A stretch of 64,000 nt of DNA from JABLTI01 sp035528035 (GCA_035528035.1 DATKZI010000044.1:1-64000); one strand, 5' to 3'. Shown: positions 25,893 to 35,217, counted from the stretch's first letter. Program-made: numbers and translations. Notes: generated by a model from the letters alone, not told the origin.

Positions 25893-26768
25893 ATGAGTAA
25901 AGCATACCGTCATTTCGCTTATATGAGAATTGGAAAATATGTTGAACCACTCTTACCAAGATTTGAGGATTTAAGTAAAACATTACGTAAAGCAGGCATG
26001 GAAGTTAGTTTACGTATGTATTTATCTACTGCATTATTAACGACATTCATATCGATCTTTCTTGGTTTTCCAGCTGGATTTGGAATTTTCTATGCAGTAA
26101 ATGGTGCTTTAAACACTAATGTCTGGGTAGGTGCGATTACTATAGGCCTTTTAGTCCCGATAGTTACACTATTAGGTTTTCTAGTATATCCTAGATACGT
26201 TGCAAGTAATCGTAAACGAGCACTTGAATCATCATTACCAACAGCTAGTTCATTCTTAGCTGCTATGGCCTCTGCAGGTGTTGCCCCAGATAAAGCCTTC
26301 CTCGCATTAGCAAACGAGAATATTCGATTAGAGATTTCAAAAGAAGCTGAAAGAATAACTAGAAATATTGAGATTTTAGGCTATGATATGCTTAGTGCTT
26401 TAGTTCTCGCAGCTGAAGAATCACCTTCAAAAGTTTATTCAGCTTTTCTAGAAGGTCTTGTATCAGTTGTTACCTCTGGTGGTGATCTAACAAGCTATCT
26501 TACTAATGAGACAAAATCCCTTATGAGGGAAAAGATTCGAGAAGAAAAAGAATTTATTGAAGGTTTAGGAGTTATTGCTGAATTATTCCTAGTAATTGGT
26601 GTTGTTACCCCAATTTTCTTTGTTATTATGCTTGCAGTTCTAGCTATTATGGATTCAGGTTCAGGACAACAAGGAACAGTTTTAATGACATTACTTACTT
26701 ATGTGTTAATACCCATTGGTATGTCCGTCATAATTGTTCTAATTGATGGTATGCAACCAACAGAATAA
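25893..26768 (+). CDS. Membrane assembly platform protein, single T2SF domain (FlaJ/TadC-like)
   Basis: Inner-membrane platform partner of the ATPase. A T2SF cytoplasmic domain (residues about 110-215: LESSLPTASSFLAAMASAGVAPDKAFLAL and FLEGLVSVVTSGGDLTSYL) is enclosed by hydrophobic helices at 40-75, 80-100, 225-250 and 265-285. At 291 aa it has one T2SF unit, half of canonical FlaJ, which has two; it is nearer to single-unit TadB/TadC proteins. A second such gene is not seen in the window. A 139-base gap separates it from the ATPase gene. Confidence 0.85.
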   Translation: MSKAYRHFAYMRIGKYVEPLLPRFEDLSKTLRKAGMEVSLRMYLSTALLTTFISIFLGFPAGFGIFYAVNGALNTNVWVGAITIGLLVPIVTLLGFLVYPRYVASNRKRALESSLPTASSFLAAMASAGVAPDKAFLALANENIRLEISKEAERITRNIEILGYDMLSALVLAAEESPSKVYSAFLEGLVSVVTSGGDLTSYLTNETKSLMREKIREEKEFIEGLGVIAELFLVIGVVTPIFFVIMLAVLAIMDSGSGQQGTVLMTLLTYVLIPIGMSVIIVLIDGMQPTE

Positions 26769-26780
26769 AAAAAAACGATA

Positions 26781-26806
26781 AAAGAAAGATCATTTCTTTC
26801 TTTTTT
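26781..26806. terminator. Bidirectional hairpin between convergent genes
   Basis: AAAGAAA (26781-26787) pairs with TTTCTTT (26793-26799) and is followed by six T. It sits between the convergent platform-protein and hotdog genes, so it may stop transcripts from the left. Confidence 0.5.
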
Positions 26807-27188
26807 ATTGTATTCTTTCTAAGAATTTTTCTTTATTTACTATATGTCGTTCATGAATCCCTTCGCCAATTTTATTTTCCCCATGGAAAGCAACTACTTC
26901 AAAGATAAGATGTTTTCCTACTTGCTCTTTTAATTTAGCAATAACCTTAACTTCCTCACCTTTCTTTGTTGCTCTAAGATGAGAAACATCAACTCGAGTC
27001 CCTACTGTTATCCATCCTTCGGTCAAATATTCTTGAGCTGCGAGCATAGCTGTTTGTTCCATCATTAATATCATAGACGGAGATGATAAAACAGCTACTT
27101 TACCACTACCTAAGAAATCAGCTATTTGATGATCTTGAACTATAAATGTTTTAATTTTTTCTAAATTTTTTGGTAAGTTAAATTCCAT
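26805..27188 (-). CDS. Hotdog-fold thioesterase-like protein
   Basis: 127-residue single hotdog domain resembling the fluoroacetyl-CoA thioesterase (FlK) and other acyl-CoA thioesterases. Visible marks are the N-terminal strand, the helix PSMILMMEQTAMLAAQEYL with the Glu that is part of the FlK-type catalytic triad, then GTRVDVSHLRATKKGEEV and GENKIGEGIHERHIV. Such proteins release or bind acyl-CoA in the cytoplasm. Whether it serves the acyl-synthase locus at 49-64 kb is not indicated by position. Monocistronic. Confidence 0.75.
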   Translation of the reverse strand: MEFNLPKNLEKIKTFIVQDHQIADFLGSGKVAVLSSPSMILMMEQTAMLAAQEYLTEGWITVGTRVDVSHLRATKKGEEVKVIAKLKEQVGKHLIFEVVAFHGENKIGEGIHERHIVNKEKFLERIQ

Positions 27189-27283
27189 AATAAAACACCA
27201 TCTTATTAATTTTGATTCTTAATTAATTATTTGAAAATTAATTTATAAATAAGAAAGAATAGAGAAAGGTAAACCCTCTCATT

Positions 27284-27556
27284 CTATTGTAAGGCTATTG
27301 TTTCATCAATTGCTTTCTGACGTAAGCATTTACTGCAAATATACCCGCCATAAGGTTTGTTGGTTCTAATGGAACTTTTTGCTGGTGAGTAGTTTCTTCT
27401 TACTAATCTTTGTTTTGAGCTTGGGATTATTTCTTTGCATACAGCACATTTAGCTGTGCCTGTTTTATTTGAGACTTTTAATGTTTTAGCTTTACTTTTT
27501 GGTGGTTTTCGCCAGACTCTTTTAGCAAAACGTTCACTTGGTTTCATTGATTTCAC
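27284..27556 (-). CDS. rpl34e: Ribosomal protein eL34
   Basis: Large-subunit protein found in archaea and eukaryotes. The N-terminus is basic and includes RVWRKPPKSK. Two zinc-binding pairs are visible, CAVC and CSKC, separated by 39 residues that include RNYSPAKSSIRTNKPYGGYI. 90 aa is normal. In many archaea this gene sits with cmk and the DUF106/EMC3 gene; here the EMC3-like gene is the divergent neighbour across a 274-base intergenic region. Confidence 0.93.
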   Translation of the reverse strand: MKSMKPSERFAKRVWRKPPKSKAKTLKVSNKTGTAKCAVCKEIIPSSKQRLVRRNYSPAKSSIRTNKPYGGYICSKCLRQKAIDETIALQ

Positions 27557-27830
27557 TAGTCCTTTTTAGTTTTAATTACTGATTATTCAGCGATTTTTTC
27601 TCATTTTTGAATGTTGTGTTTATAACGTAGATATAAGTTTTACCTTTTACTTGAAATCTCTTTTAAGATTATCTTTAGCTAAGTTGAATTATAAGTTTCC
27701 GATTTTCTGATTATATACATAAGTCTTTTATGTGTTTTCTATAAATTAATTGAGCAATGAGAAATCTTTTATTAGGTTAATGTTCCAAGTATCATTAAGC
27801 AGAATAAAGAAAATCTAGGAGAAATACATC

Positions 27831-28409
27831 TTGGGCTGGTTAAGCTGGTTAAATCCCATTGGTGAATGGTTCCAAATAATCTTTAGTAAAATAGGCGTAC
27901 TTTACGTACCAGGTTCAACATACTTTATTATTCTCTTCAATGTTTTAATAGCCGTTTTAATGAGTCTGTTAACAAGAGCACTAATAAACGTCGATAAGAT
28001 AAGTAGACATCAAAAGGAAATCAAAATTCATAGTCAAAATAAGAAAAAAGCTATGGAAACTGCTGACAAAAAATTATGGCAAAAAGTTCAACGCAGAGAA
28101 GAATATATTAAGAAAATTCAAAGCGAAATGATGATTCAACAAATGAAACCAATGTTAGTTTATTTTGTTCCGATTACATTTATATTCTTCCTTATGCGAA
28201 CAGCTTTTCTGAATATTCCTGTTGCTTGGATGCCTTTCAGATTCCCTGAAATTTGGATTATAATTTCAAATCTTAAATACTATCAGAATTTAACTTGGAT
28301 GGGCTTTACTGGTTGGTATTTCCTAACGTCCATCGGTCTGGGCAACTATGTCCGGCGGTTCATGGGAGCATCTCCAAGTGCTACACGAATATCGCCTACT
28401 ATGGGATAA
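27831..28409 (+). CDS. EMC3/TMCO1-like membrane insertase (DUF106)
   Basis: Archaeal relative of YidC/Oxa1, Get1, EMC3 and TMCO1, which insert proteins into membranes. Three hydrophobic segments are predicted: residues about 25-50 (VPGSTYFIILFNVLIAVLMSLL), 100-125 (MLVYFVPITFIFFLMRTAFL) and 155-175. A charged coiled-coil lies between the first two (KEIKIHSQNKKKAMETADKKL), as in this family. 192 aa. Starts at TTG 27831. A perfect hairpin terminator follows at once. With the Get3 gene at 41470-42561 it indicates a tail-anchored or multi-pass insertion route. Confidence 0.88.
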   Translation: MGWLSWLNPIGEWFQIIFSKIGVLYVPGSTYFIILFNVLIAVLMSLLTRALINVDKISRHQKEIKIHSQNKKKAMETADKKLWQKVQRREEYIKKIQSEMMIQQMKPMLVYFVPITFIFFLMRTAFLNIPVAWMPFRFPEIWIIISNLKYYQNLTWMGFTGWYFLTSIGLGNYVRRFMGASPSATRISPTMG

Positions 28410-28440
28410 CTCACAGACTTTCTGTGAGCTCTACTTTTTT
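28410..28440 (+). terminator. Hairpin terminator after the EMC3-like gene
   Basis: Perfect 8-bp stem: CTCACAGA (28410-28417), loop CTT, TCTGTGAG (28421-28428), followed by a T-run at 28434-28440. It begins immediately after the stop codon. Confidence 0.7.
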
Positions 28441-28538
28441 CTTTTTACAAATTTTGTTCCTATAAGCTATTTTTTTATTATCATTCAAAGGATAAAACTT
28501 TTTTAGCAATGAGCTACTGAGATAATTCTTGAAAGAAC

Positions 28539-29474
28539 ATGTCTAAGAAATCATTTCTCGGTAGGAGCATTGTCTCTATAAAAGATTTAACAAGAGAAGA
28601 CTTGGATATTATTTTTGAAGAAGCTAAAATAATGGAGACAGTCATAAAATCTAACAAAAAACCTCTTGATGGTAAAATCTTGGCAGCACTTTTTATGGAG
28701 CCAAGTACCAGAACAAGATTGAGTTTTGAGTCAGCTATGTTAAGACTTGGTGGATCTGTTATTAGTGTTTCTGACCCCAAATCTTCTTCTGCAGCAAAAG
28801 GTGAAAGTCTCACAGACACTATCAGAACTGTAGAAAATTATTGTGATATTATAGCAATGAGACATCCAATGGAAGGTTCAGCTAGACTTGCAGCAGAATT
28901 CTCAAAAGTGCCTATTATTAATGGTGGCAGTGGTGCTGAAGAACATCCAACTCAAGCATTACTAGATTTGTATACCTTGCTTAAGGAATTAAAGCAAATT
29001 GAAGGTAAACGAATAGCTATGGTTGGTGATTTAAAATATGGTCGAACAGTTCACTCTTTATCATACATCCTTTCAAAATATAAGAATGTTAAAATTGATT
29101 TTGTTTCACCACCGACCCTTGAAATTAGTGATGAAATAAAATCCGACTTGAAAGATGCAAAACTAGAATTCTTTGAAACAGAATCTTTACAAGATATTAT
29201 TTCTGATGTAGATGCTATTTATATGACAAGAATTCAGAAAGAAAGATTTGCAGAAGAAGCTGAATATGCAAAAGTCAAGGATGCTTATGTTCTTAATAAG
29301 AAATTATTGGAAAATGCTAAAGGACCAATACCAGTTCTCCATCCTTTACCAAGGGTCAGTGAAATTGATTATGATGTTGACGATACAGTTCATGCAGTTT
29401 ATTTCAAGCAGATGTATAATGGAGTAATCGTTAGGATGGCTCTACTCAATTTAATTCTTGGAGGAAAAATCTAG
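28539..29474 (+). CDS. pyrB: Aspartate carbamoyltransferase, catalytic subunit
   Basis: Condenses carbamoyl phosphate and aspartate, the committed pyrimidine step. The phosphate-binding STRTR lies in MEPSTRTRLSFESAMLRLGG, then MRHPMEGSAR, HPTQALLDLYTLL and the C-terminal HPLPRVSEIDYDVDDTVHAVYFKQ. 311 aa, normal length. The allosteric subunit gene pyrI starts 9 bases after the stop, a standard archaeal and enterobacterial arrangement of the dodecameric enzyme. Confidence 0.97.
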   Translation: MSKKSFLGRSIVSIKDLTREDLDIIFEEAKIMETVIKSNKKPLDGKILAALFMEPSTRTRLSFESAMLRLGGSVISVSDPKSSSAAKGESLTDTIRTVENYCDIIAMRHPMEGSARLAAEFSKVPIINGGSGAEEHPTQALLDLYTLLKELKQIEGKRIAMVGDLKYGRTVHSLSYILSKYKNVKIDFVSPPTLEISDEIKSDLKDAKLEFFETESLQDIISDVDAIYMTRIQKERFAEEAEYAKVKDAYVLNKKLLENAKGPIPVLHPLPRVSEIDYDVDDTVHAVYFKQMYNGVIVRMALLNLILGGKI

Positions 29475-29483
29475 AGTTAGGAT

Positions 29484-29996
29484 GTGAAAAATATGGAAAG
29501 TACAGTAGATTCTAACAATGAATTAAAAGTATCAAAAATCAAAGATGGAACAGTAATTGATCATATAAAAGCAGGTGTTGCTCTCATCGTTCTTGAAATG
29601 CTTGGAATAACAGGACGAGAAGGAACAGTCGCTACATTATCTATGAATGTTCCTAGTAAAAAGAAAGGTAAAAAAGACATCGTAAAAATCGAAAGTAGAA
29701 TTCTTGATAGATATGAAATCAATCAAATAGCACTTATCAGTCCTAACGCTACGATCAATGAAATAAAAGATTTCAATGTGGTAAATAAATTCCAAGTAAA
29801 ATTACCTGAAATTGTTATCGGTTTTCCCAAATGTATTAATCCAAAATGTATAACAAATGCTCGTGAACCTCAAAAACAAACCTATTTTGTTAAAAGTACT
29901 GAGCCATTAAGGATTCGTTGCAAATATTGTAATACTGATATGGATCAAAATGATGTAATAAATCAATTAATGAAATTTCAAGGTATAACACAATAG
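29484..29996 (+). CDS. pyrI: Aspartate carbamoyltransferase, regulatory subunit
   Basis: Binds nucleotides to tune PyrB. The N-terminal allosteric domain includes GTVIDHIKAGVALIVLEML; the zinc domain has four Cys in CINPKC and CKYC (residues about 119-152), which hold the catalytic chain interface. 170 aa. Start at GTG 29484 is preceded by a short GGAT ribosome-binding sequence; the ATG at 29493 is possible. A hairpin terminator follows at 30014. Confidence 0.95.
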   Translation: MKNMESTVDSNNELKVSKIKDGTVIDHIKAGVALIVLEMLGITGREGTVATLSMNVPSKKKGKKDIVKIESRILDRYEINQIALISPNATINEIKDFNVVNKFQVKLPEIVIGFPKCINPKCITNAREPQKQTYFVKSTEPLRIRCKYCNTDMDQNDVINQLMKFQGITQ

Positions 29997-30013
29997 CTAT
30001 AAGAAATAGAGAG

Positions 30014-30041
30014 ATTCCCTTAAGGGGAATTTTTTTTCTTT
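30014..30041 (+). terminator. Hairpin terminator after pyrI
   Basis: Stem ATTCCC (30014-30019) with GGGAAT (30025-30030), then a long T-run (30031 on). It lies just past pyrI and ahead of the convergent eL38 gene. Confidence 0.65.
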
Positions 30042-30045
30042 TTGT

Positions 30046-30240
30046 TTAAAAGTCGACAATTGGAACTGAAATTCTAGCTCTGATAGCTTCAGCTTCATTT
30101 ACTGAAACTTTAATAGTGTATAATTTGTGTTTTGTTCGGAATTTCATTTTTACTATGTCGCCTATTCTCTTCACTCTACATTCAGTAGCTTGATTAATTA
30201 TAGCATCAAGTTTTGATAAGTCTTTTATTTCTTCAGGCAT
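30046..30240 (-). CDS. rpl38e: Ribosomal protein eL38
   Basis: A 64-residue large-subunit protein. The pattern MPEEIKDLSKLDAIINQATE, then CRVKRIGDIVKMKFRTKHKLYTIKV matches the archaeal/eukaryotic eL38 family, especially the CRVKR and LYT-I-KV elements. eL38 is restricted to some archaeal lineages and eukaryotes, so its presence helps to place the organism near the TACK/Asgard branch. Its promoter faces the following serine operon. Confidence 0.85.
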   Translation of the reverse strand: MPEEIKDLSKLDAIINQATECRVKRIGDIVKMKFRTKHKLYTIKVSVNEAEAIRARISVPIVDF

Positions 30241-30369
30241 AATATTCCCTTCATGTTTACTTTATTAATTCTAATCGTTTTCGATTTCTGATTAGTATAT
30301 AAGATTTTGTTTTATGTAGAATATTCAATACAAAAAGATATCTAAAGGAGAGATAAAAAAATTGCTTTT

Positions 30370-31650
30370 CTAGAGCAATTTTTCTCCTTCTGTAATATCT
30401 TGCATTACCAAACCTGAAATCATTTTTGGATAGAAATCGGTTGATTTTTGTGGCATACGTTCATGCTTCTTAGAAGTATCTAACACTTGAGCTGCTTTTG
30501 TGGAGTTCATAATAACAGCTGTTTTTGCTTTGCCTTTATCGACTAGTTCAAGTGCTTCCTTTACCCATCTTATATAAAAGATATCTTCATCGATTTTTAA
30601 TTCTTCAGTTTTTAATAAACCATTGAATAAGACTTCTCTTACAATTACAACATCTAAAGTTTTATAAGATTTAGCATGTTTTTCTTTGATAAATTTATCA
30701 ACGCTTTTTATATCTTTTAACACAAGCCCGTATGCTTGCCCTTCTGTATAAATAGTAAAAGCGTATTGTTTGTGTTCATCCATAAATGATTGAATTTGAT
30801 CTTTAGACAATTCAGTTACTGTAAAATATTCTTTAATTTCTTTCCAATTATCAGTAGTAATTACATGATGTGCAAGAACTCTATGTGTTGGAAGAATTAT
30901 TAATCCCTTATCTTGAACAGGTACTAATAAAGTCATTCTGAAATTAGCAGCTTCATCTTCAGTCCACCCTTTACGTGTTGTTCGTAGTTCATCACGATAT
31001 CCACAAGCAGTTTCGTAACGATGATGACCATCAGCTATGACGACTTGACCGGGAGGGATTTCAAATACAGCTTGAATGATTTTGATTGTTTCAGGGGCAT
31101 CTATCTTCCAGACTCTATTACGTACTCCTAAATCATCAAAAACATCAAGCTCAGGTGTAGTAGTAGATACTTTGTCAAAAATTTTAATTGTAATGAGCTC
31201 AGGATCGTTATAAAGCATAAAACCCGGTTCAAGGAATTTTTGGGTAGCCATAAGCATATTAAGGCGATCAATTTTTGGTCCTTTATGTGTCCATTCATGA
31301 GGAAGAACAATATCTTCATCAAAATGATGTAATTTTACTGCAGCAAAAAATCCTTTTCGAGTATATTTTTTACCCCCTATTTCAAAATCTTGGAAGTAAA
31401 CGTACAATCCTAATTTTTCATCTTTACTGAAAATTCCTTCATCAAACCATTTATCCAACCTTTGACGTGAGATTTCATAACGATTTCCCTCAATAGGAAG
31501 TGTTAGATGACAATAATTGTAATCAGATTTAGCATAATATTTCTCTTGCATTTCAGCAGTTATTTTATCATACGGCTGAGCTACAAGATCTTCTAACTTA
31601 CCAGCTTTTGGTGTATAACGAATACCTCTGAAAGGTCTTATTTCTACCAT
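30370..31650 (-). CDS. DUF1015 family protein, serine-operon associated
   Basis: 426-residue member of the DUF1015/COG4198 family. The start MVEIRPFRGIRYTP, the block VAQPYDKI, the segment VVIADGHHRYETACGYRDE (a strongly conserved histidine cluster) and the ending with LPQKSTDFYPKMISGLVM-like order (MPQKSTDFYPK) are family marks. These proteins neighbour serA and serC homologues in many bacteria and archaea and are suggested to act in serine metabolism; the biochemical reaction is unproven. It is the last gene of the three-gene minus-strand operon, with an inverted repeat in the gap before it. Confidence 0.8.
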   Translation of the reverse strand: MVEIRPFRGIRYTPKAGKLEDLVAQPYDKITAEMQEKYYAKSDYNYCHLTLPIEGNRYEISRQRLDKWFDEGIFSKDEKLGLYVYFQDFEIGGKKYTRKGFFAAVKLHHFDEDIVLPHEWTHKGPKIDRLNMLMATQKFLEPGFMLYNDPELITIKIFDKVSTTTPELDVFDDLGVRNRVWKIDAPETIKIIQAVFEIPPGQVVIADGHHRYETACGYRDELRTTRKGWTEDEAANFRMTLLVPVQDKGLIILPTHRVLAHHVITTDNWKEIKEYFTVTELSKDQIQSFMDEHKQYAFTIYTEGQAYGLVLKDIKSVDKFIKEKHAKSYKTLDVVIVREVLFNGLLKTEELKIDEDIFYIRWVKEALELVDKGKAKTAVIMNSTKAAQVLDTSKKHERMPQKSTDFYPKMISGLVMQDITEGEKLL

Positions 31651-31685
31651 TTATTTTTAAGCCACCTTTGTAGAAAAATTATTGA

Positions 31686-31712
31686 GAAGCTAAAGCTTTT
31701 TTCTTTAGCTTC
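31686..31712. terminator. Perfect inverted repeat between the serA and DUF1015 genes
   Basis: GAAGCTAAAG (31686-31695) pairs perfectly with CTTTAGCTTC (31703-31712) across a 7-base loop. It lies downstream of the serA stop and upstream of the DUF1015 gene on the minus strand. It may be a partial terminator or an mRNA-stability element that tunes the ratio of the two products. Confidence 0.5.
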
Positions 31713-31749
31713 AAATTTAATTTCTGTTTGTAATGAAAAAATAGAATTA

Positions 31750-32661
31750 TTAAAGCTTTTTCAATTCTTCGATGACTACTTCAGCCACTTGTACTCCTGC
31801 ACGTTCTTGTCCTTCAGCAGTTTGAGCACCGATATGTGGACTACCAATGACTTCTTCAAGTTCGAGTAGTTTCTTTGAGTATTCGTATTCAATTGGTTCC
31901 TGTTCCCAAACGTCTAAAGCTGCACCTCTTACTTTGCCACTTTTTATTGCTTCGAAAAGTGCTTTTTCATCTATTGTTCCACCACGAGAACAATTGATAA
32001 TATAAACACCATCTTTCATTTTAGCAATAACTTCAGCATTTATGATATGCTTAGTGCTTGGTAAAAGTGGTAAATGTAAAGATATGAAATCAGCATTTGT
32101 GAATACATCATCTATCTCGCATTGATCTACACATGCTTCATGAATTTCTACGACATCACAACCAATAATTTTCATACCTAATGCATGACATTTTCTCGCA
32201 AGAGCTGAACCAATACGACCACAGCCAACAATGCCTAATGTTTTACCAAGTAATTCAGAACCTTCAAGCTCTTTCTTAATCCATTTACCTTCACGTAATG
32301 AGGTAGTTGCTTTAACTACAGATCTAGCTAGAGCAAACATATAACTTAAAGCTAATTCTGCAACAGTATCAGTAGTTGCATTAGGAGTGTTTCTTACAAT
32401 GATTCCACGTTGTTCGCATTTTGCTACATCGACATTATCTAATCCAATGCCAGCTCTACCGACCACTTTGAGGTTTTTAGCAGCTTCGAGTAGTTCACCT
32501 TTAACTTTGGTGGCAGATCTAATAACTATAGCATCATATTCACCAATAATCTTAGGTAAATCTTCTTTTGGTATATCCCAAGCTTCTTTAATTTCATAAC
32601 CAGTTTCTTTGAGTAATTTTATACCCTCGGAAGCAATTTTATCTGTAATTATTACCTTCAT
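31750..32661 (-). CDS. serA: D-3-phosphoglycerate dehydrogenase, short form
   Basis: Oxidises 3-phosphoglycerate in the first step of serine synthesis. The NAD motif is LGIVGCGRIGSALA; catalytic Arg, Glu and His lie in INCSRGGTIDEKAL, DVWEQEPIE and GSPHIGAQTAEGQ. The protein is 303 aa from the ATG at 32661, lacking the C-terminal ACT regulatory domain present in longer SerA. A longer frame from 32697 would overlap the preceding gene, so the ATG two bases after the aminotransferase stop is chosen. Same operon as the class V aminotransferase. Confidence 0.9.
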   Translation of the reverse strand: MKVIITDKIASEGIKLLKETGYEIKEAWDIPKEDLPKIIGEYDAIVIRSATKVKGELLEAAKNLKVVGRAGIGLDNVDVAKCEQRGIIVRNTPNATTDTVAELALSYMFALARSVVKATTSLREGKWIKKELEGSELLGKTLGIVGCGRIGSALARKCHALGMKIIGCDVVEIHEACVDQCEIDDVFTNADFISLHLPLLPSTKHIINAEVIAKMKDGVYIINCSRGGTIDEKALFEAIKSGKVRGAALDVWEQEPIEYEYSKKLLELEEVIGSPHIGAQTAEGQERAGVQVAEVVIEELKKL

Positions 32662-32663
32662 TA

Positions 32664-33734
32664 TTATAGCTCCCAAATTTCTTCTATGTGTCCACAAACT
32701 TCTTTGATATCAGCTACTGTCCATTCGCCCATATGACCAATTCTGAAAGTTTTCTCTTTTAGATCACCATAACCATTGGAAATCATTATATGACGTTTAG
32801 CTAATTCCTTGTTGAGTTCATCAACACTTTTGCCTCGAGTGTTTTTGATTGTGGAAACAGTTAATGATTCATAGCCTGGTTCTGGAAACATTTCAAAATA
32901 TTTCTTAGCCCAGCCTTGAGTCCATTTAGCCATTTCAAGATGTCTTTGATATCTTTTCTCAGCTGTTTCTTCGAGCATCTTATTGAGCTGGTAATCAAGC
33001 GCATAAAGTAAAGAGATATTTGGGGTTGTAGGTGTTTGACTTTTCTTAACATAGTAATCGTAAATGCTTTTTATATCTGTATAAGATCCTCTATTGGGAA
33101 CTTCCTCAGCTCTTTTAAGAGCTTCTTCTGAGAGAAAACCAATAGCTAATCCAGGTGGTAATGCATATGCTTTTTGAGTTGATGCATAAATCATATCACA
33201 TTGAATCTTTTCTGGTTCTACTTTATCTCCACCCATAGCTGAAACTGAATCAATTACATACATTACTTCGGGGTGCTCTTTCTTAATAGCTTTACCAATC
33301 TCATAAATTGGATTTCTTACACCGGTGCTTGTTTCATTATGACAAATAGCAACAGTGTCAAATTTACCTGAATCAAGTTTGTCTAAAATCATTTCAGGTT
33401 TGATAGCTTTACCCCATTCTATATTAATTGTTTCAATTTCTTTTCCACAAGATTCTATGGTTTCCGCACATCTTTTTGAAAATGCACCATTGACACAACA
33501 TAAAGCTCGTTCTTTAACGAGTGATCGACCTGTAATGTCCATAAACAGAGTTCCTGATGCAGTTATTGCTGTAGCCCATTGTTTTGTATCATGGAATTTT
33601 TGTAATTTCTCAATGATACCTGTATATAGAACAGTAAACTCTTTTGGTCGATGACCTATAAGTGGTTTTGCTTGTTGTAATAGGACGTCTGGAAATACTT
33701 CAGTCGGCCCAGGAATAAATAATCTTTTTCTCAA
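32664..33734 (-). CDS. Class V aminotransferase (phosphoserine or serine/glyoxylate type)
   Basis: PLP enzyme of fold type I, 356 aa. The start RLFIPGPTEVFPDVLLQ and the Schiff-base Lys in ASTQKAYALPPGLAI are typical of the serine-glyoxylate/alanine-glyoxylate aminotransferase group. Position directly ahead of serA implies it supplies the phosphoserine transaminase step, as is known for such homologues in several archaea. The final reaction (phosphoserine phosphatase) is not encoded here. Confidence 0.88.
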   Translation of the reverse strand: MRKRLFIPGPTEVFPDVLLQQAKPLIGHRPKEFTVLYTGIIEKLQKFHDTKQWATAITASGTLFMDITGRSLVKERALCCVNGAFSKRCAETIESCGKEIETINIEWGKAIKPEMILDKLDSGKFDTVAICHNETSTGVRNPIYEIGKAIKKEHPEVMYVIDSVSAMGGDKVEPEKIQCDMIYASTQKAYALPPGLAIGFLSEEALKRAEEVPNRGSYTDIKSIYDYYVKKSQTPTTPNISLLYALDYQLNKMLEETAEKRYQRHLEMAKWTQGWAKKYFEMFPEPGYESLTVSTIKNTRGKSVDELNKELAKRHIMISNGYGDLKEKTFRIGHMGEWTVADIKEVCGHIEEIWEL

Positions 33735-33844
33735 TAATTTTTTCCTCCAATCAACTCATTACTTATGAGTGATAGGCAAAGCTAAAATAATTTCTTCTTA
33801 CTTAAGAAATTTTTCCCTATTTGTGAAAATTCGAGTAGCTTTAC

Positions 33845-34951
33845 TTAATCCATTTTATAACCCCACGCTTTAAAACAAAAGCTCCATTTATCGTATAATT
33901 TTTTCTTTATTCCTTCGTCAATTTTGTGTTTGTTAGGAATGTAACTCCTTTGGGTTGCTATATATTCCTCTAATTGAGGTTTTGCTTCCTCGAAACCTTC
34001 AAGGCTTAATAATTGATAAATTTGTTCAATTGTTGCAAGTGGATTACTGTAGAGTTGATGATAACTGATTTCAATATAATTTTCTTTTGGAATAAGATCC
34101 TTCTCCTCGAAAAATTTCTTGTAAAGATTGGTATATGTTTCAATAATAAACTCATCTTCATCAGCTTTTGCTTCTTGGAGATAAAAATAAGGAAATTGAT
34201 TAGCATACATTAATTTCGTGGAGGAATAAACATTCAGTGGATTTCTATGTATGTGAATAAACTTAGCATGAGGAAATAATTCCAATAAGAGCTTTATTCG
34301 TGCAGTACTTGGAGGATTTTTCAAAACTAATCTTTTACCTCCTGAATGATAAGTTATCTTCTTAAGATAATAGAGATAAATCCTACGCCACTTGTTGATA
34401 ATTCTCTCAGATACACCTTCAAATGTACAATACTGTTTGAAATAATTTCTTTCTTTAGGGAAACTTACTCCATGATATTGTGAATATGGTGTGAAATTGA
34501 TTAGTCCAAATTCTTCTTCGGTTGGTTCATCGACTCTTAGATAGACATTATCCATTCGTCGTTTTGTTGGCATCGATTTTTGCACTGCGTTTTTGAATAA
34601 TTTTTCTCCACTGATAAACATCCATGGCATGAAAACTTTGAAATTTGTACAATACGCTGAATTATTATTTCGCGTCATTAACATATGTAAGTAAGTTGTT
34701 CCACTACGCCAGTGTCCTAAAATGATAATAGGTGATTGAATTATTTCCGTCTTTTTAATCTTCTTATTATATTTTAGTCGTTCATATACTCTAAAAGGAA
34801 AGGTAGATAGAATTATTAAACTTATAAAAAATGCTCGTGGCCAATATCGAATACTTATACGAAAACGATTCAACCACAAAAGCTGCAACCAATTTCTTAA
34901 AGAACTTCCTACAAGTGGTTGCTCATTTACCTTTAAAGCCCGAATTTTCAT
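33845..34951 (-). CDS. Sulfotransferase family protein
   Basis: 368 aa. The 5'-phosphosulfate-binding loop is GHWRSGTTYLHMLM, and the 3'-phosphate motif follows in FPHAKFIHIHRNPLNVYSS. An N-terminal hydrophobic stretch (residues about 35-50, RAFFISLIILSTFPF) might anchor it to the membrane. These PAPS-dependent enzymes sulfate carbohydrates, lipids or protein tyrosines. The neighbouring glycosyltransferase (37084-38325) could share a surface-glycan pathway. The substrate is unknown. Such genes are common in eukaryotes and scattered in bacteria, so transfer is possible. Confidence 0.85.
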   Translation of the reverse strand: MKIRALKVNEQPLVGSSLRNWLQLLWLNRFRISIRYWPRAFFISLIILSTFPFRVYERLKYNKKIKKTEIIQSPIIILGHWRSGTTYLHMLMTRNNNSAYCTNFKVFMPWMFISGEKLFKNAVQKSMPTKRRMDNVYLRVDEPTEEEFGLINFTPYSQYHGVSFPKERNYFKQYCTFEGVSERIINKWRRIYLYYLKKITYHSGGKRLVLKNPPSTARIKLLLELFPHAKFIHIHRNPLNVYSSTKLMYANQFPYFYLQEAKADEDEFIIETYTNLYKKFFEEKDLIPKENYIEISYHQLYSNPLATIEQIYQLLSLEGFEEAKPQLEEYIATQRSYIPNKHKIDEGIKKKLYDKWSFCFKAWGYKMD

Positions 34952-35217
34952 TGATCGTTAACCTACTAAATTTAAATTAATCATTTAATGTTTATTTATA
35001 GAGGAGCCAACTCTATAAGAGATATCTAATTGTAAAGTTAGATAAATATTATATATAATTTTTCCTTTTATATTCACTAAATAACTCAAAAATTATAAGA
35101 AAATATTATAATTTAAAAGAGAGATATTTTCAGTAGAAAGATTCCTATTTATTTAGGAAGATAAAAAATATATTTAATAAAAAACATATGAAATATAGTA
35201 TATTGTGGGTGATAAAA

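Noticed and set aside
26805..27188. Hotdog protein as part of the synthase system.
   Set aside because: It is over 20 kb away with no shared regulatory site, so only a general similarity of chemistry links them.
32664..32697. Extended N-terminus for the serA product starting at 32697.
   Set aside because: It would overlap the end of the aminotransferase gene and adds residues not typical of SerA; the ATG at 32661 begins the conserved fold.
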